A DNA stretch of 10,860 nucleotides from contig JASICF010000299.1 of NCBI GenBank assembly GCA_030044775.1, positions 1 through 10,860 of the forward strand, given 5' to 3'. The notes below the pieces were generated by a model, which saw only the letters and a list, made by a program, of their open reading frames with translations, was not told the origin of the DNA and did not search any database. Below are positions 1 to 6,085 of this stretch, one piece after another. Origin of the DNA: Candidatus Sulfotelmatobacter sp. GTDB lineage: Bacteria; Acidobacteriota; Terriglobia; Terriglobales; Acidobacteriaceae. The translations under genes were made by a program, and so were the position numbers. Within the stretch, counting starts at the first letter, position 1. Each line of letters starts with the position of its first letter.

Positions 1-128
1 GCTTCGCTCATATTGCGCAGATATTCGCCCCCGGCAACCGAGCCCCGGCCGAGACTCTCGTCTTCAATCGCGCGCCGCAAGTCCGGTTTGCGATCCGGTT
101 TTACGCGTGCCCGCACTAGGTAACGCAT
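1..128 (-). CDS. conserved hypothetical protein, N-terminal fragment
   Basis: This is the first 42 codons of a minus-strand gene that continues past the left edge. The translation begins MRYLVRARVKPDR and continues with a charged stretch and a GRGSVAGGEYLRNM segment. I do not recognise the family and assign no function. The start is well supported: a GAGGAG Shine-Dalgarno sequence (134-140 on the minus strand) lies about 6 nt upstream of the ATG. The gene begins only 14 bp after the stop of the TlpA-like gene and its ribosome binding site sits directly behind that stop, so the two are probably co-transcribed and perhaps translationally coupled. The beginning resembles a short alpha/beta protein (beta-strand MRYLVRARV, then a helix), but that is a guess from pattern only. 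Confidence 0.7.
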   Translation of the reverse strand, partial: MRYLVRARVKPDRKPDLRRAIEDESLGRGSVAGGEYLRNMSE

Positions 129-142
129 GCCGATCTCCTCAA

Positions 143-1036
143 TTACTGCAGTCCTGCCTGCGCCAGCATTTCAAGAAATTGTCTCTGGGTCCGCATGTCA
201 ATGGACTGGGCCACCAGCTTGCCATCGCGATCATAAACGAAACTTTTGGGGATTCCCTCAATCTGGAACTCCTCATTCACTTTCCGGCCGGGATCGAGAA
301 GAACCGGATATGTGATGCTTCGCTCGGACAAAAATTTGCTGACCTTTCCCGCATCCTCATCGGAGATTGCCAGCACCACAAATCCACGCGCCTCAAATTT
401 CTCGTAAAGACCCTCCAGATCGGGCATTTCTTTTCGGCACGGAGGGCACCACGTAGCCCAGAAATTCACCAGCACCACCTTGCCTCGCTGGTCCTTCAAG
501 CGCCACGTATTGCCATGCAGGTCCTCGAGCCTGAAGTCAGCCAGCTGACGCTTGACGTCATCCGCCTCCAGTTCGCTCATTGCGGCGGCGAACTGCGGCG
601 AATCAAGCATGGCATTCACATGCTCGTAGCGGACCAGGGAAGCGAGTTCCAGATAGAGCGAATCAGGATGGCCGTTCTGCGCGGGCTGTGGCTGCTCTCG
701 CAGAACCGCCGCCAGGGTGGTCGCGACTTCTTGCAGGGTTTCATGGCCGAAATCCCCTTCCGTCGAGAGATTCGCAAGCGCGCCGGCCAGCCTCAGCTTG
801 TTTGGAGTAGTTGGCAATCGCCGGATCGATAGCGCCAGTTCGCGAGTCGTGCGGGCTCTCGCGTCGTCCGGCAAACTTCGCAACCCGTGTATTTGATCGA
901 CGATCGGTTTCTCCTGATCGCTCCAGACAATCTTTTCCCCGTCGTCGGCGCGTGCCCGAAAAAAGCTGGCACTGCAGGTCGCGATAACACTGAGAACGAA
1001 AATCAACGCGAGCGATTGCCGCAAAGGAGAGAACAT
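143..1036 (-). CDS. TlpA-family thioredoxin-like protein, exported
   Basis: Predicted periplasmic thiol-disulfide oxidoreductase, 297 aa. Residues 1-30 form a signal peptide: basic start, hydrophobic core LALIFVLSVIA, likely cleavage after ARA. Cys21 has Thr before it, so a lipoprotein is unlikely but possible. Residues 165-297 are a Redoxin/TlpA domain: DFRLEDLHGN entry strand, FWATWCPPC with the catalytic pair Cys197/Cys200, and the cis-proline motif GIPKSF (Pro263). Residues 35-160 are a mostly helical region of unknown function. TlpA-type proteins reduce disulfides in exported proteins or apocytochromes; the partner here is unknown. No ordinary Shine-Dalgarno sequence is visible before the ATG, so the start rests on the signal peptide. 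It lies 48 bp downstream of the DUF948-like gene and 14 bp upstream of the left-edge gene. Confidence 0.9.
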   Translation of the reverse strand: MFSPLRQSLALIFVLSVIATCSASFFRARADDGEKIVWSDQEKPIVDQIHGLRSLPDDARARTTRELALSIRRLPTTPNKLRLAGALANLSTEGDFGHETLQEVATTLAAVLREQPQPAQNGHPDSLYLELASLVRYEHVNAMLDSPQFAAAMSELEADDVKRQLADFRLEDLHGNTWRLKDQRGKVVLVNFWATWCPPCRKEMPDLEGLYEKFEARGFVVLAISDEDAGKVSKFLSERSITYPVLLDPGRKVNEEFQIEGIPKSFVYDRDGKLVAQSIDMRTQRQFLEMLAQAGLQ

Positions 1037-1084
1037 GCAAGGAGATTACATCAGAGGCCTAAGCACGGAAAGTCAAAATCCCGG

Positions 1085-1603
1085 TCAGATGAACATTTCG
1101 TCCTGCGGGACAGGCCGCCGCGTTTCGGTGTTGCGCCCGTTCTTGCGCCCATGCCCGAAGAAGTATTCGACTCCCGCCGTGACTCCTTGAATCACGCCAG
1201 AAAATTGCCGAACCGGAGACATCACTGTTTTCTGCACCACATCCGACGTCTGTTCCACCCGGTCGAATGTGCGGGTAAGCATTTCGTCCGCGCGGATAAT
1301 CTGCAGGCGTGCCCGATCCACCAAGTCGTTCACCGTCGCATCCACGCGTTGAATTTCCTCACGCAAAGCGGCGCTGCTTTCCCTGACATTCGCGACAATC
1401 GTTGCGACGTTGGGCCTGACTTCCGACAACGTGGCTTGTGCAGTATCGATTGCAGGCAACACCTTGGTTTTCACTTCGTCGGCCAATGACTCGACCCGGG
1501 CGCCGGTTTTCCGCATCGACAGATACACGGCGACGAGCAGACCCGCCTGCAGCAGAACTGCCGCTGCGGTTATGGCAATAAATACGATGAGCAGGTTATC
1601 CAT
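1085..1603 (-). CDS. DUF948-like membrane-anchored coiled-coil protein
   Basis: A 172-aa protein with one N-terminal membrane segment (residues 4-28, start MDNLLIVFIA) followed by a long amphipathic helical region (about 35-130) with regular hydrophobic spacing. This is the layout of DUF948 (YtxG-like) proteins. The C-terminus is polar and basic (GRKNGRNTETRRPVPQD). The frame stays open upstream to 1783, but that part would overlap the YtxH gene and is Arg/Ser/Gly-rich shadow sequence. I chose the ATG at 1603, which begins directly with the membrane segment and has a modest GAGA purine run upstream. It follows the YtxH gene by 62 bp on the same strand. DUF948 and YtxH genes are often neighbours, and B. 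subtilis ytxG/ytxH are stress-associated, but the molecular function is unknown. Confidence 0.8.
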   Translation of the reverse strand: MDNLLIVFIAITAAAVLLQAGLLVAVYLSMRKTGARVESLADEVKTKVLPAIDTAQATLSEVRPNVATIVANVRESSAALREEIQRVDATVNDLVDRARLQIIRADEMLTRTFDRVEQTSDVVQKTVMSPVRQFSGVIQGVTAGVEYFFGHGRKNGRNTETRRPVPQDEMFI

Positions 1604-1665
1604 AAGCGTTCTCGCAAACGACTTACCCGGCTGGCGAGTCGAACCTGAACTTGCTCCAGCCGGTG

Positions 1666-1968
1666 CTACAGATTCTTTGACGTGTCGGCGGTTGCCTCCT
1701 GATACGCCTGGCGTCCAGCTTCGTAAGCGGCGCGGAATTGATCCTTCTGTTGATTCACCACATCTCGGCCGCGATCCACCCACCCTGAGGCCTGATCGCG
1801 CGCCTGTCGCGCGCGGTCCCTGACATAGTCGCGCCCTTCTTCGGCCTTCGAGCGCAAGACCTCACGCGTCTCGCTGCCCGCACGCGGCGCATACAAAACC
1901 CCGACCAGCGCTCCCACCCCTAATCCCGCCAGAAACCACACAAAGCTGTTGCCATCGCGATCCGACAT
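1666..1968 (-). CDS. YtxH-domain small membrane protein
   Basis: A 100-aa protein with the typical YtxH layout: a glycine-rich membrane segment (residues 9-26, FVWFLAGLGVGALVGVLYAP), the family turn APRAGSETR (27-35), then a highly charged helix rich in Arg, Asp, Glu and Gln (36-95). The ATG at 1968 (MSDRDGN) is preferred over the in-frame ATG five codons upstream, because a GGAGG Shine-Dalgarno sequence lies 8 nt before it and overlaps the upstream ATG. It is probably the first gene of a small unit with the DUF948-like gene. Family members are linked to general stress or envelope functions, but no biochemical role is established. The charged tail would face the cytoplasm if Asp/Arg residues set the topology; this is inferred. 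Confidence 0.85.
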   Translation of the reverse strand: MSDRDGNSFVWFLAGLGVGALVGVLYAPRAGSETREVLRSKAEEGRDYVRDRARQARDQASGWVDRGRDVVNQQKDQFRAAYEAGRQAYQEATADTSKNL

Positions 1969-2030
1969 ACCCGACACCTCCATCTTTCAATGAATCGATG
2001 GTAGCACCCTGCGCGGCGGAAAGACAATTA

Positions 2031-2071
2031 CCGCAGATTTGCGGATTTGGCGCGAGAACGCCCGCGCAAAT
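2031..2071 (-). terminator. tandem hairpins after secG, possible weak terminator
   Basis: Downstream of secG on the minus strand two small inverted repeats follow each other. One is ATTTGCGCG/CGCGCCAAAT with a single bulged base (2045-2071). The other is CCGCA/TGCGG with a 4-nt loop (2031-2044), followed by TAATTGTCTTT. The U-tract is poor, so this may only be a 3'-end stabilising structure, or may reduce rather than stop read-through into the YtxH gene. The sequence pairing is seen directly; the function is inferred. Confidence 0.3.
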
Positions 2072-2147
2072 TATCTGTAGGCAGGCACTTATGGGCGCAC
2101 ACCTGAGTATCAACGGTCTCGCTGCCCGTTTGCCCGGGAAATGGAAG

Positions 2148-2474
2148 CTACTTCTGAGCTGGAGGAGTCGTTGGAGCCGGTGCGGGCTGTGTCTTCACGG
2201 GACTGCTCTTTACTCCCTGCAATACCGATTTCGGCCCGGTATGCTTGATCGCATTGATCGACAAGGTGACGGAAGTCAGCATAAATATGACTGCCGCAGC
2301 CGTCGTCGCCCGGGATAGCCCAGTGGCTGCGCCGCGAGGACCGAAGGCCGCTTGACTGCCCTGGCCTCCGAAGGCGGCAGAAATGTCCCCAGCGCTGCCG
2401 CTTTGCAGCAAAACCACCACGATCAGGAACAGGGAGATGATGATGTGAACCGCATAAACCAGGTAGATCAGCAT
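2148..2474 (-). CDS. secG: protein-export membrane protein SecG
   Basis: SecG is the small, non-essential subunit of the SecYEG translocon in the inner membrane and assists protein export. The 108-aa product has two hydrophobic segments (residues 3-23 and about 56-74). Between them lies the conserved SecG loop: LLQSGSAGDISAAFGG (22-37) and the QAAFGPRGA motif (41-49). The second membrane segment ends in FMLTSVTLSI, also typical. After residue 80 comes a Pro/Ala/Thr/Lys-rich tail of about 28 residues that is probably disordered. The ATG at 2474 puts the first membrane helix right at the N-terminus, as in homologues. The only purine run upstream is AGGA about 12 nt away, a weak ribosome binding site. 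The tRNA-Leu gene lies 59 bp upstream on the same strand, so read-through from its promoter could express secG. Confidence 0.93.
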   Translation of the reverse strand: MLIYLVYAVHIIISLFLIVVVLLQSGSAGDISAAFGGQGSQAAFGPRGAATGLSRATTAAAVIFMLTSVTLSINAIKHTGPKSVLQGVKSSPVKTQPAPAPTTPPAQK

Positions 2475-2533
2475 GGAATCGATAAATCCTAATTGTAGAA
2501 ATGAATCTTTTCAGAACCAATCTAGCGAACGTA

Positions 2534-2618
2534 TGGTGCGGAAGGGGGGATTTGAACCCCCACGCCTTTCGGCGCCACCCCCTCAAGATGGTGTGTCTGC
2601 CAGTTCCACCACTTCCGC
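2534..2618 (-). tRNA. tRNA-Leu (anticodon GAG)
   Basis: An 85-nt class II tRNA on the minus strand. The acceptor arms GCGGAAG (5') and CTTCCGC (3') pair perfectly. The discriminator A is followed by an encoded CCA (2534-2536 on the plus strand read TGG). The D-arm contains GGTGGAACTGGCAGAC, typical of leucine tRNAs. The anticodon stem is CCATC/GGTGG around loop TTGAGGG, giving anticodon GAG (2582-2584), which reads CUC and CUU codons. A long variable arm (GGCGCC-GAAA-GGCG type) and a T-arm with GGTTCAAATCC follow. The class II variable arm and GAG anticodon make the Leu assignment firm. Confidence 0.97.
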
Positions 2619-2645
2619 ACAGATGTGAAACGAACCATCAGGGGA

Positions 2646-2660
2646 AGGTTCGATTATAGC
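2646..2660 (-). promoter_or_regulatory. extended -10 promoter for tRNA-Leu
   Basis: On the minus strand a perfect TATAAT (2653-2658) is preceded by TG plus one base (TGCTATAAT), the extended -10 form. Transcription would begin near 2646, giving a leader of about 28 nt before the mature tRNA 5' end at 2618. No good -35 lies at 17 bp; the nearest, TTGCCG, is 20 bp away. Extended -10 promoters can work without a strong -35. The promoter may also serve secG by read-through. Confidence 0.6.
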
Positions 2661-2721
2661 AGAGGCATTCGCGAAGCACGGCAATCGCCCGCCACTGGGT
2701 AGTGGTGCAGTTTGTTTGTTC

Positions 2722-4203
2722 TTAATCCCCCGAAGGCAGCAGTATGTCCTCCGCGTGCTGCTCGATCGGAACCGCAAGACGCGGACGCTCCTCGAAACTT
2801 GGCTGGCACTCCGCGCTTGCTCCCGGCTCGGCAGGCGCCAGCGGATCGAGACCGCTAAATTGCGCCGCTTCGGTTGATCCGGTCAGCGCGGTTGTTGAGG
2901 CCAATCCGCCGCTGATGACCTGCTGCACCTGGTCGAAATATCCCGTTCCCACGAAGCGTTGATGTTTGACCGCCGCGTAGCCATACTCAGTTTCGCGGCT
3001 GAATTCCTTTTCCTGCAGTCGGGAATATGCGGTCATTCCCGAAAGTTGGTAGCCGCGCGCCAATTCGAACATGCTCAGGTTGAGGGCATGGAAGCCCGCG
3101 AGCGTCACAAACTGAAACTTGTATCCCATGCGCGCCAGCTCCGGCTGAAAGCGCGCAATCGTCGGTTCATCCAGTTTCTTGCGCCAATTAAAGCTTGGCG
3201 AGCAATTGTAAGCCAGAATTTTTTCTGGATATTTCTCGTGAATCGCATCGGCAAACTGCTGTGCCTCTGCCAGATCGGGATGCGAAGTTTCGCACCAGAG
3301 CAGGTCGGCGTAGCGCGCATACGCCAGGCCGCGGGCGATCGCAGATTCGATACCGCCGCGAATACGGAAAAATCCCTCACTCGTGCGTTCGCCCGTGCAG
3401 AAAGCCCGGTCCTGCGGATCAATATCGCTGGTGAGCAGATTTGCGCTGTCTGCATCGGTTCGCGCCATCAATAGAGTCGGCACGCCCATCACGTCGCTCG
3501 CCAGCCGGGCCGCAATTAGCTTTTGCACCGCTTCGCCGGTCGGAACCAGAACCTTGCCTCCAAGATGTCCGCACTTCTTTGCCGACGAAAGCTGATCCTC
3601 AAAGTGAACGCACGCCGCGCCTGCCTCAATCATCGCCTTCATCAATTCGAATGCGTTCAATGTCCCCCCGAACCCCGCTTCGGCGTCGGCCACCAGCGGA
3701 GCAAACCAGGTTTCGGCCGGTGCCACTTTTCCCTCGGCGTGATGCAACTGATCGGCCCGTTGCAACGCATTGTTGATGCGCCGGCACAGATTCGGAACGC
3801 TGTCGGCAGGGTAAAGGCTCTGGTCGGGATACATATGTCCCGCGTTATTAGCGTCGGCTGCTGCCTGCCAACCGCTCACGTAAATCGCTTTCAACCCGGC
3901 TTGCACCTGTTGCACCGCCTGATTGCCGGTGACCGCGCCGAGCGCCTTCACGTACGGCTCCTTCTGCAGCAGATCCCATAACCGCTCCGCGCCTAACCTC
4001 GCCAGCGTGTGTTCAATGGCAATGGACCCTCGCAGCCGCAGGACGTTTTGTGCAGTGTACGGACGTTCTATACCTCTCCACCGCGGATTATTCGCCCACT
4101 CATAATTCAGGCAGTCTTCCGCCAGGGCATATTGCGCGCGTTTCATTTCAATCACGGGCGCAAAGTGCCGAAGCACAGGGTCTGGATTTGGTCGCGAGGG
4201 CAT
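2722..4203 (-). CDS. aceA: isocitrate lyase
   Basis: Cleaves isocitrate to glyoxylate and succinate, the first step of the glyoxylate bypass used for growth on acetate or fatty acids; cytoplasmic. The 493-aa sequence aligns throughout with the classic enzyme: RWRGIERPYT (41-50), substrate-site SGW (110-112), metal-binding ADAEAGFGG (172-180), the signature KKCGH with catalytic Cys211, ARTDAD (247-252), NCSPSFNW (333-340) and TLAGFHALN (367-375). Homologues such as E. coli AceA (about 434 aa) end near the TGSTE...QF motif (441-449); this protein continues for 44 Pro/Ala/Glu-rich residues. The ATG at 4203 has an AGGAG ribosome binding site 7 nt upstream (4211-4215). An internal Met20 matches the E. 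coli start better but lacks such a site. It is divergent from the IclR gene and has an operator-like palindrome 21 bp upstream. No malate synthase gene is in the window. Confidence 0.97.
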   Translation of the reverse strand: MPSRPNPDPVLRHFAPVIEMKRAQYALAEDCLNYEWANNPRWRGIERPYTAQNVLRLRGSIAIEHTLARLGAERLWDLLQKEPYVKALGAVTGNQAVQQVQAGLKAIYVSGWQAAADANNAGHMYPDQSLYPADSVPNLCRRINNALQRADQLHHAEGKVAPAETWFAPLVADAEAGFGGTLNAFELMKAMIEAGAACVHFEDQLSSAKKCGHLGGKVLVPTGEAVQKLIAARLASDVMGVPTLLMARTDADSANLLTSDIDPQDRAFCTGERTSEGFFRIRGGIESAIARGLAYARYADLLWCETSHPDLAEAQQFADAIHEKYPEKILAYNCSPSFNWRKKLDEPTIARFQPELARMGYKFQFVTLAGFHALNLSMFELARGYQLSGMTAYSRLQEKEFSRETEYGYAAVKHQRFVGTGYFDQVQQVISGGLASTTALTGSTEAAQFSGLDPLAPAEPGASAECQPSFEERPRLAVPIEQHAEDILLPSGD

Positions 4204-4224
4204 GGTGTGTCTCCTTGAATCGAG

Positions 4225-4242
4225 TGTTCAATATAATGAACA
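4225..4242. promoter_or_regulatory. operator-like palindrome 1 at the aceA promoter
   Basis: A perfect dyad, TGTTCA-ATATAA-TGAACA, 18 bp. On the minus strand it contains a -10-like TATATT (4230-4235), which would start aceA transcription near 4223, a sensible distance ahead of the AGGAG ribosome binding site at 4211-4215. The matching -35 region (4253-4258, CAGTAT) is poor, so this promoter may be weak or need help. A protein bound here would block RNA polymerase. Binding by the neighbouring IclR-family regulator is inferred. Confidence 0.7.
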
Positions 4243-4281
4243 TATGATCAGCATACTGGCGCAGCCTAGCGGAAGCCCAAA

Positions 4282-4310
4282 TTGCCGTCAAGGCGTTTGT
4301 TCAGTATAAT
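4282..4310 (+). promoter_or_regulatory. sigma-70-type promoter for the IclR regulator gene
   Basis: TTGCCG (4282-4287) and TATAAT (4305-4310) are separated by exactly 17 bp on the plus strand. This is the best-formed promoter in the window. Transcription would start near 4317, about 45 nt before the chosen ATG at 4362. The -10 hexamer lies inside the second palindrome, so a protein bound to that site would directly block this promoter, consistent with autorepression. Confidence 0.7.
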
Positions 4311-4315
4311 GAACA
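4298..4315. promoter_or_regulatory. operator-like palindrome 2 at the regulator promoter
   Basis: TGTTCA-GTATAA-TGAACA, identical to the first palindrome except for one base in the spacer. Its centre is 73 bp from the centre of site 1, close to seven turns of B-DNA, so proteins on both sites would face the same side of the helix. Inverted repeats overlapping the promoter are normal for IclR-family autoregulation. That this protein binds here is inferred from position and duplication. Confidence 0.7.
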
Positions 4316-4361
4316 TACATTCATTTAATTGATTTCCTACAGGATTCGCCCGGATCACGCC

Positions 4362-5153
4362 ATGAAGCAATCTTCCGAATCTCCGTCAGTTGCCGTAGAA
4401 CGCGCCTTGACTATGCTCGAGACTGTTTCTCAATCTTCCGACGGACTCAGCAATGCTGAGATCAGCCGCATGCTTGGGATTCCCAAAAGTTCGGCCAGCT
4501 ACATCCTTCGCACGCTGGAAACTCGCGGATATTTTGCTCGCGACGCTGAGTCAGGGAAGTACCGCGTTGGCCTCAAGATTCTTAGCCTTAGCCGCGGAGC
4601 CTTAGGCGGACTCGACGTTCGTACCGTCGCCCTGCCCATCATGCGGCGCCTCATGCAGCAAACCGGCCTCACCTGCCATCTGGCGGTTCTCGATGGGCAC
4701 GAAGCCGTTTACATCGAAAAAGTCGAACCTGAGACTTTCATTCGTATGGATACATGGGTGGGTCGCAGGATGCGCGTGCACGCCACCAGCGTCGGTAAAG
4801 CAATCATTGCCCACGTTTCTTTGGAACAACTGGAAGACATTCTCCACAAAAGCGGCATGGAGAAGCGCACTCCCAAAACCATCACTACCATGCCGCGCTT
4901 GCTGAAAGAATTAGAACGGGTTCGCGAACAGGGTTACGCGGTCGACGATGAAGAAAACAACCTTGGTGCGCGCTGCGTCGCGGCTTCTATTTTCGACGAG
5001 TTGGGTTCGATTGCGGCCAGCATCGGAATCAGCGGCACAACCCAGCAGGTCGGTCCGCAAACCATGCCGCGCATCCTCGATGCCTTGAAGGACGCTGCGC
5101 GTCACATCTCTACCGCAATGGGCTACAGGCCGCGCCGGCATAGCGCCGGCTAA
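4362..5153 (+). CDS. IclR-family transcriptional regulator
   Basis: A 263-aa DNA-binding regulator with the full two-domain IclR layout. Residues 9-70 are the winged helix-turn-helix (VERALTMLETV, LSNAEISRMLGIPKSSASYILRTLETRGYF, wing KYRVG). Residues 80-255 are the ligand-binding domain, with HATSVGKAIIA (140-150) and GYAVDDEENNLGARCVAA (191-208) around the usual effector pocket. The frame is open to a TTG at 4329, but that start would lie about 12 nt from the predicted transcription start with no ribosome binding site, so I use the ATG at 4362; its own ribosome binding site is also weak. It is divergent from aceA with two matching palindromes between them, and probably controls aceA and itself. 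The family includes E. coli IclR, the glyoxylate-bypass repressor; orthology is not proven, so no symbol is given. The amidinohydrolase gene 69 bp downstream may be in the same transcript. Confidence 0.93.
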   Translation: MKQSSESPSVAVERALTMLETVSQSSDGLSNAEISRMLGIPKSSASYILRTLETRGYFARDAESGKYRVGLKILSLSRGALGGLDVRTVALPIMRRLMQQTGLTCHLAVLDGHEAVYIEKVEPETFIRMDTWVGRRMRVHATSVGKAIIAHVSLEQLEDILHKSGMEKRTPKTITTMPRLLKELERVREQGYAVDDEENNLGARCVAASIFDELGSIAASIGISGTTQQVGPQTMPRILDALKDAARHISTAMGYRPRRHSAG

Positions 5154-5222
5154 TTGATTTCATGGGGCTGGACGCGGGCTTCCGCTTGCCACAGCTTGCT
5201 TCCAGTCGCTACCATTTCGCAG

Positions 5223-6050
5223 ATGCCAAATCGAGTTCTGCTCTGTCCCCCCACGCACTTTGACGTCGTCGATCAGAAAAATCCGTATATGTCGGTGGCA
5301 GGGGTTGTCGACCATCCCCAGGCTGCTCGGCAATGGCAAGCTCTGTGTTCGGCGCTTGAGCAAGCGGGATGCGAGATCGAGACGATTGCTCCTGTTCCGG
5401 GTCTCGAGGACATGGTTTTCGCGGCCAACCAGATCTTTGTCGGCCATGGCAAGGTCGGCAAGTTCATCGTCCCCAGCCGAATGTTATATCCGTCCCGCCA
5501 GCGCGAGGTTCCTTATTATGTCGATTGGTTTCGGCAGCATGGATTCACCATTCTCGATCTAGGGCTCTCCGCAGACGAATATCTCGAAGGTGGCGGCGAT
5601 TTGCTTTGGCACCCGGATGGATCGCGCGTTTACGCTGCCTATGGATTTCGCTCTACAAAAAGCGGCATCGACAGTTTCCGCGAAGCAATGGCAAAGCTCG
5701 AAGTTCCCGTCGTCGAACTCCGGCTGGTCGATCGCTTTTGCTACCACCTCGATACTTGCCTCTGCCCGTTGAACAACGAAGCTGCCCTGATCTTTCCCGG
5801 CGCCTACGACCCCGCATCGCTGGTGATCCTGCGCGGTTTCTGGAAACGGGTGCATGAACTCACCTCCGAAGAGGCTCACAAATTCATGGGCAACGGAATC
5901 GTTTGCAACGGAAGCTACCTCACGCCTTACAGTACGCCCCATCTTGAGGCAATCCTCGCCGAGGAGCACCTTAGCCCCGTCGTACTCGACACCTCGGAGT
6001 TCGAGAAATCCGGCGGAAGCTTGTTTTGCATGAAGTCTTTTCTGCCATGA
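5223..6050 (+). CDS. DDAH/amidinotransferase-fold guanidino hydrolase
   Basis: A 275-aa single-domain member of the pentein (guanidine-modifying) superfamily, related to N,N-dimethylarginine dimethylaminohydrolase (COG1834 type). Visible catalytic elements are Glu59-type acidic loop EDMVFAANQ (62-70), EGGGD (122-126), the catalytic His in CYHLDTC (His175, Asp177) and the nucleophile Cys269 near the C-terminus in GGSLFCMKSF. Such enzymes attack guanidino carbon through a covalent thiouronium intermediate, acting on arginine, methylarginines or similar compounds. The substrate cannot be told from sequence; arginine deiminase- or dihydrolase-like activity is also possible. A TTG start at 5154, abutting the regulator's stop, would add 23 unlike residues. 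The ATG at 5223 (MPNRVLLCPP) fits the fold's first strand, though no good ribosome binding site is visible. It follows the IclR gene on the same strand and ends in a terminator. Confidence 0.88.
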   Translation: MPNRVLLCPPTHFDVVDQKNPYMSVAGVVDHPQAARQWQALCSALEQAGCEIETIAPVPGLEDMVFAANQIFVGHGKVGKFIVPSRMLYPSRQREVPYYVDWFRQHGFTILDLGLSADEYLEGGGDLLWHPDGSRVYAAYGFRSTKSGIDSFREAMAKLEVPVVELRLVDRFCYHLDTCLCPLNNEAALIFPGAYDPASLVILRGFWKRVHELTSEEAHKFMGNGIVCNGSYLTPYSTPHLEAILAEEHLSPVVLDTSEFEKSGGSLFCMKSFLP

Positions 6051-6052
6051 GC

Positions 6053-6085
6053 CGGCTGTGCGGGAGGACCCAGCCGACAATTTTT
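6053..6085 (+). terminator. intrinsic terminator after the amidinohydrolase gene
   Basis: Starting 3 bp after the TGA stop, CGGCTG (6053-6058) and CAGCCG (6071-6076) form a 6-bp stem with a 12-nt loop, then ACAA and five T residues (6081-6085). This is a plausible rho-independent terminator for the plus-strand unit. Its T-tract reaches the stop codon of the convergent DUF4337 gene, so the convergent genes are tightly packed. Confidence 0.6.

Noticed and set aside
107..832. 241-codon plus-strand open frame
   Set aside because: It lies antisense to the well-supported TlpA-like gene and has no recognisable domain or ribosome binding site. GC-rich third positions explain it.
2676..2720. Hairpin CCACT-GGGT-AGTGG after aceA as its terminator
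   Set aside because: The T-rich stretch follows it on the plus strand, pointing into aceA. On the aceA transcript strand the hairpin is followed by GC-rich sequence, so it is not a convincing aceA terminator.
4326..5161. Shared 11-mer TAATTGATTTC before both the IclR gene and the amidinohydrolase gene
   Set aside because: Several 11-mer matches are expected by chance in a window of this size. It has no symmetry and sits at different positions relative to the promoter and start codons.
5559..6080. 173-codon minus-strand open frame
   Set aside because: Antisense to the amidinohydrolase gene, which has clear catalytic motifs. No family resemblance was seen in this frame.
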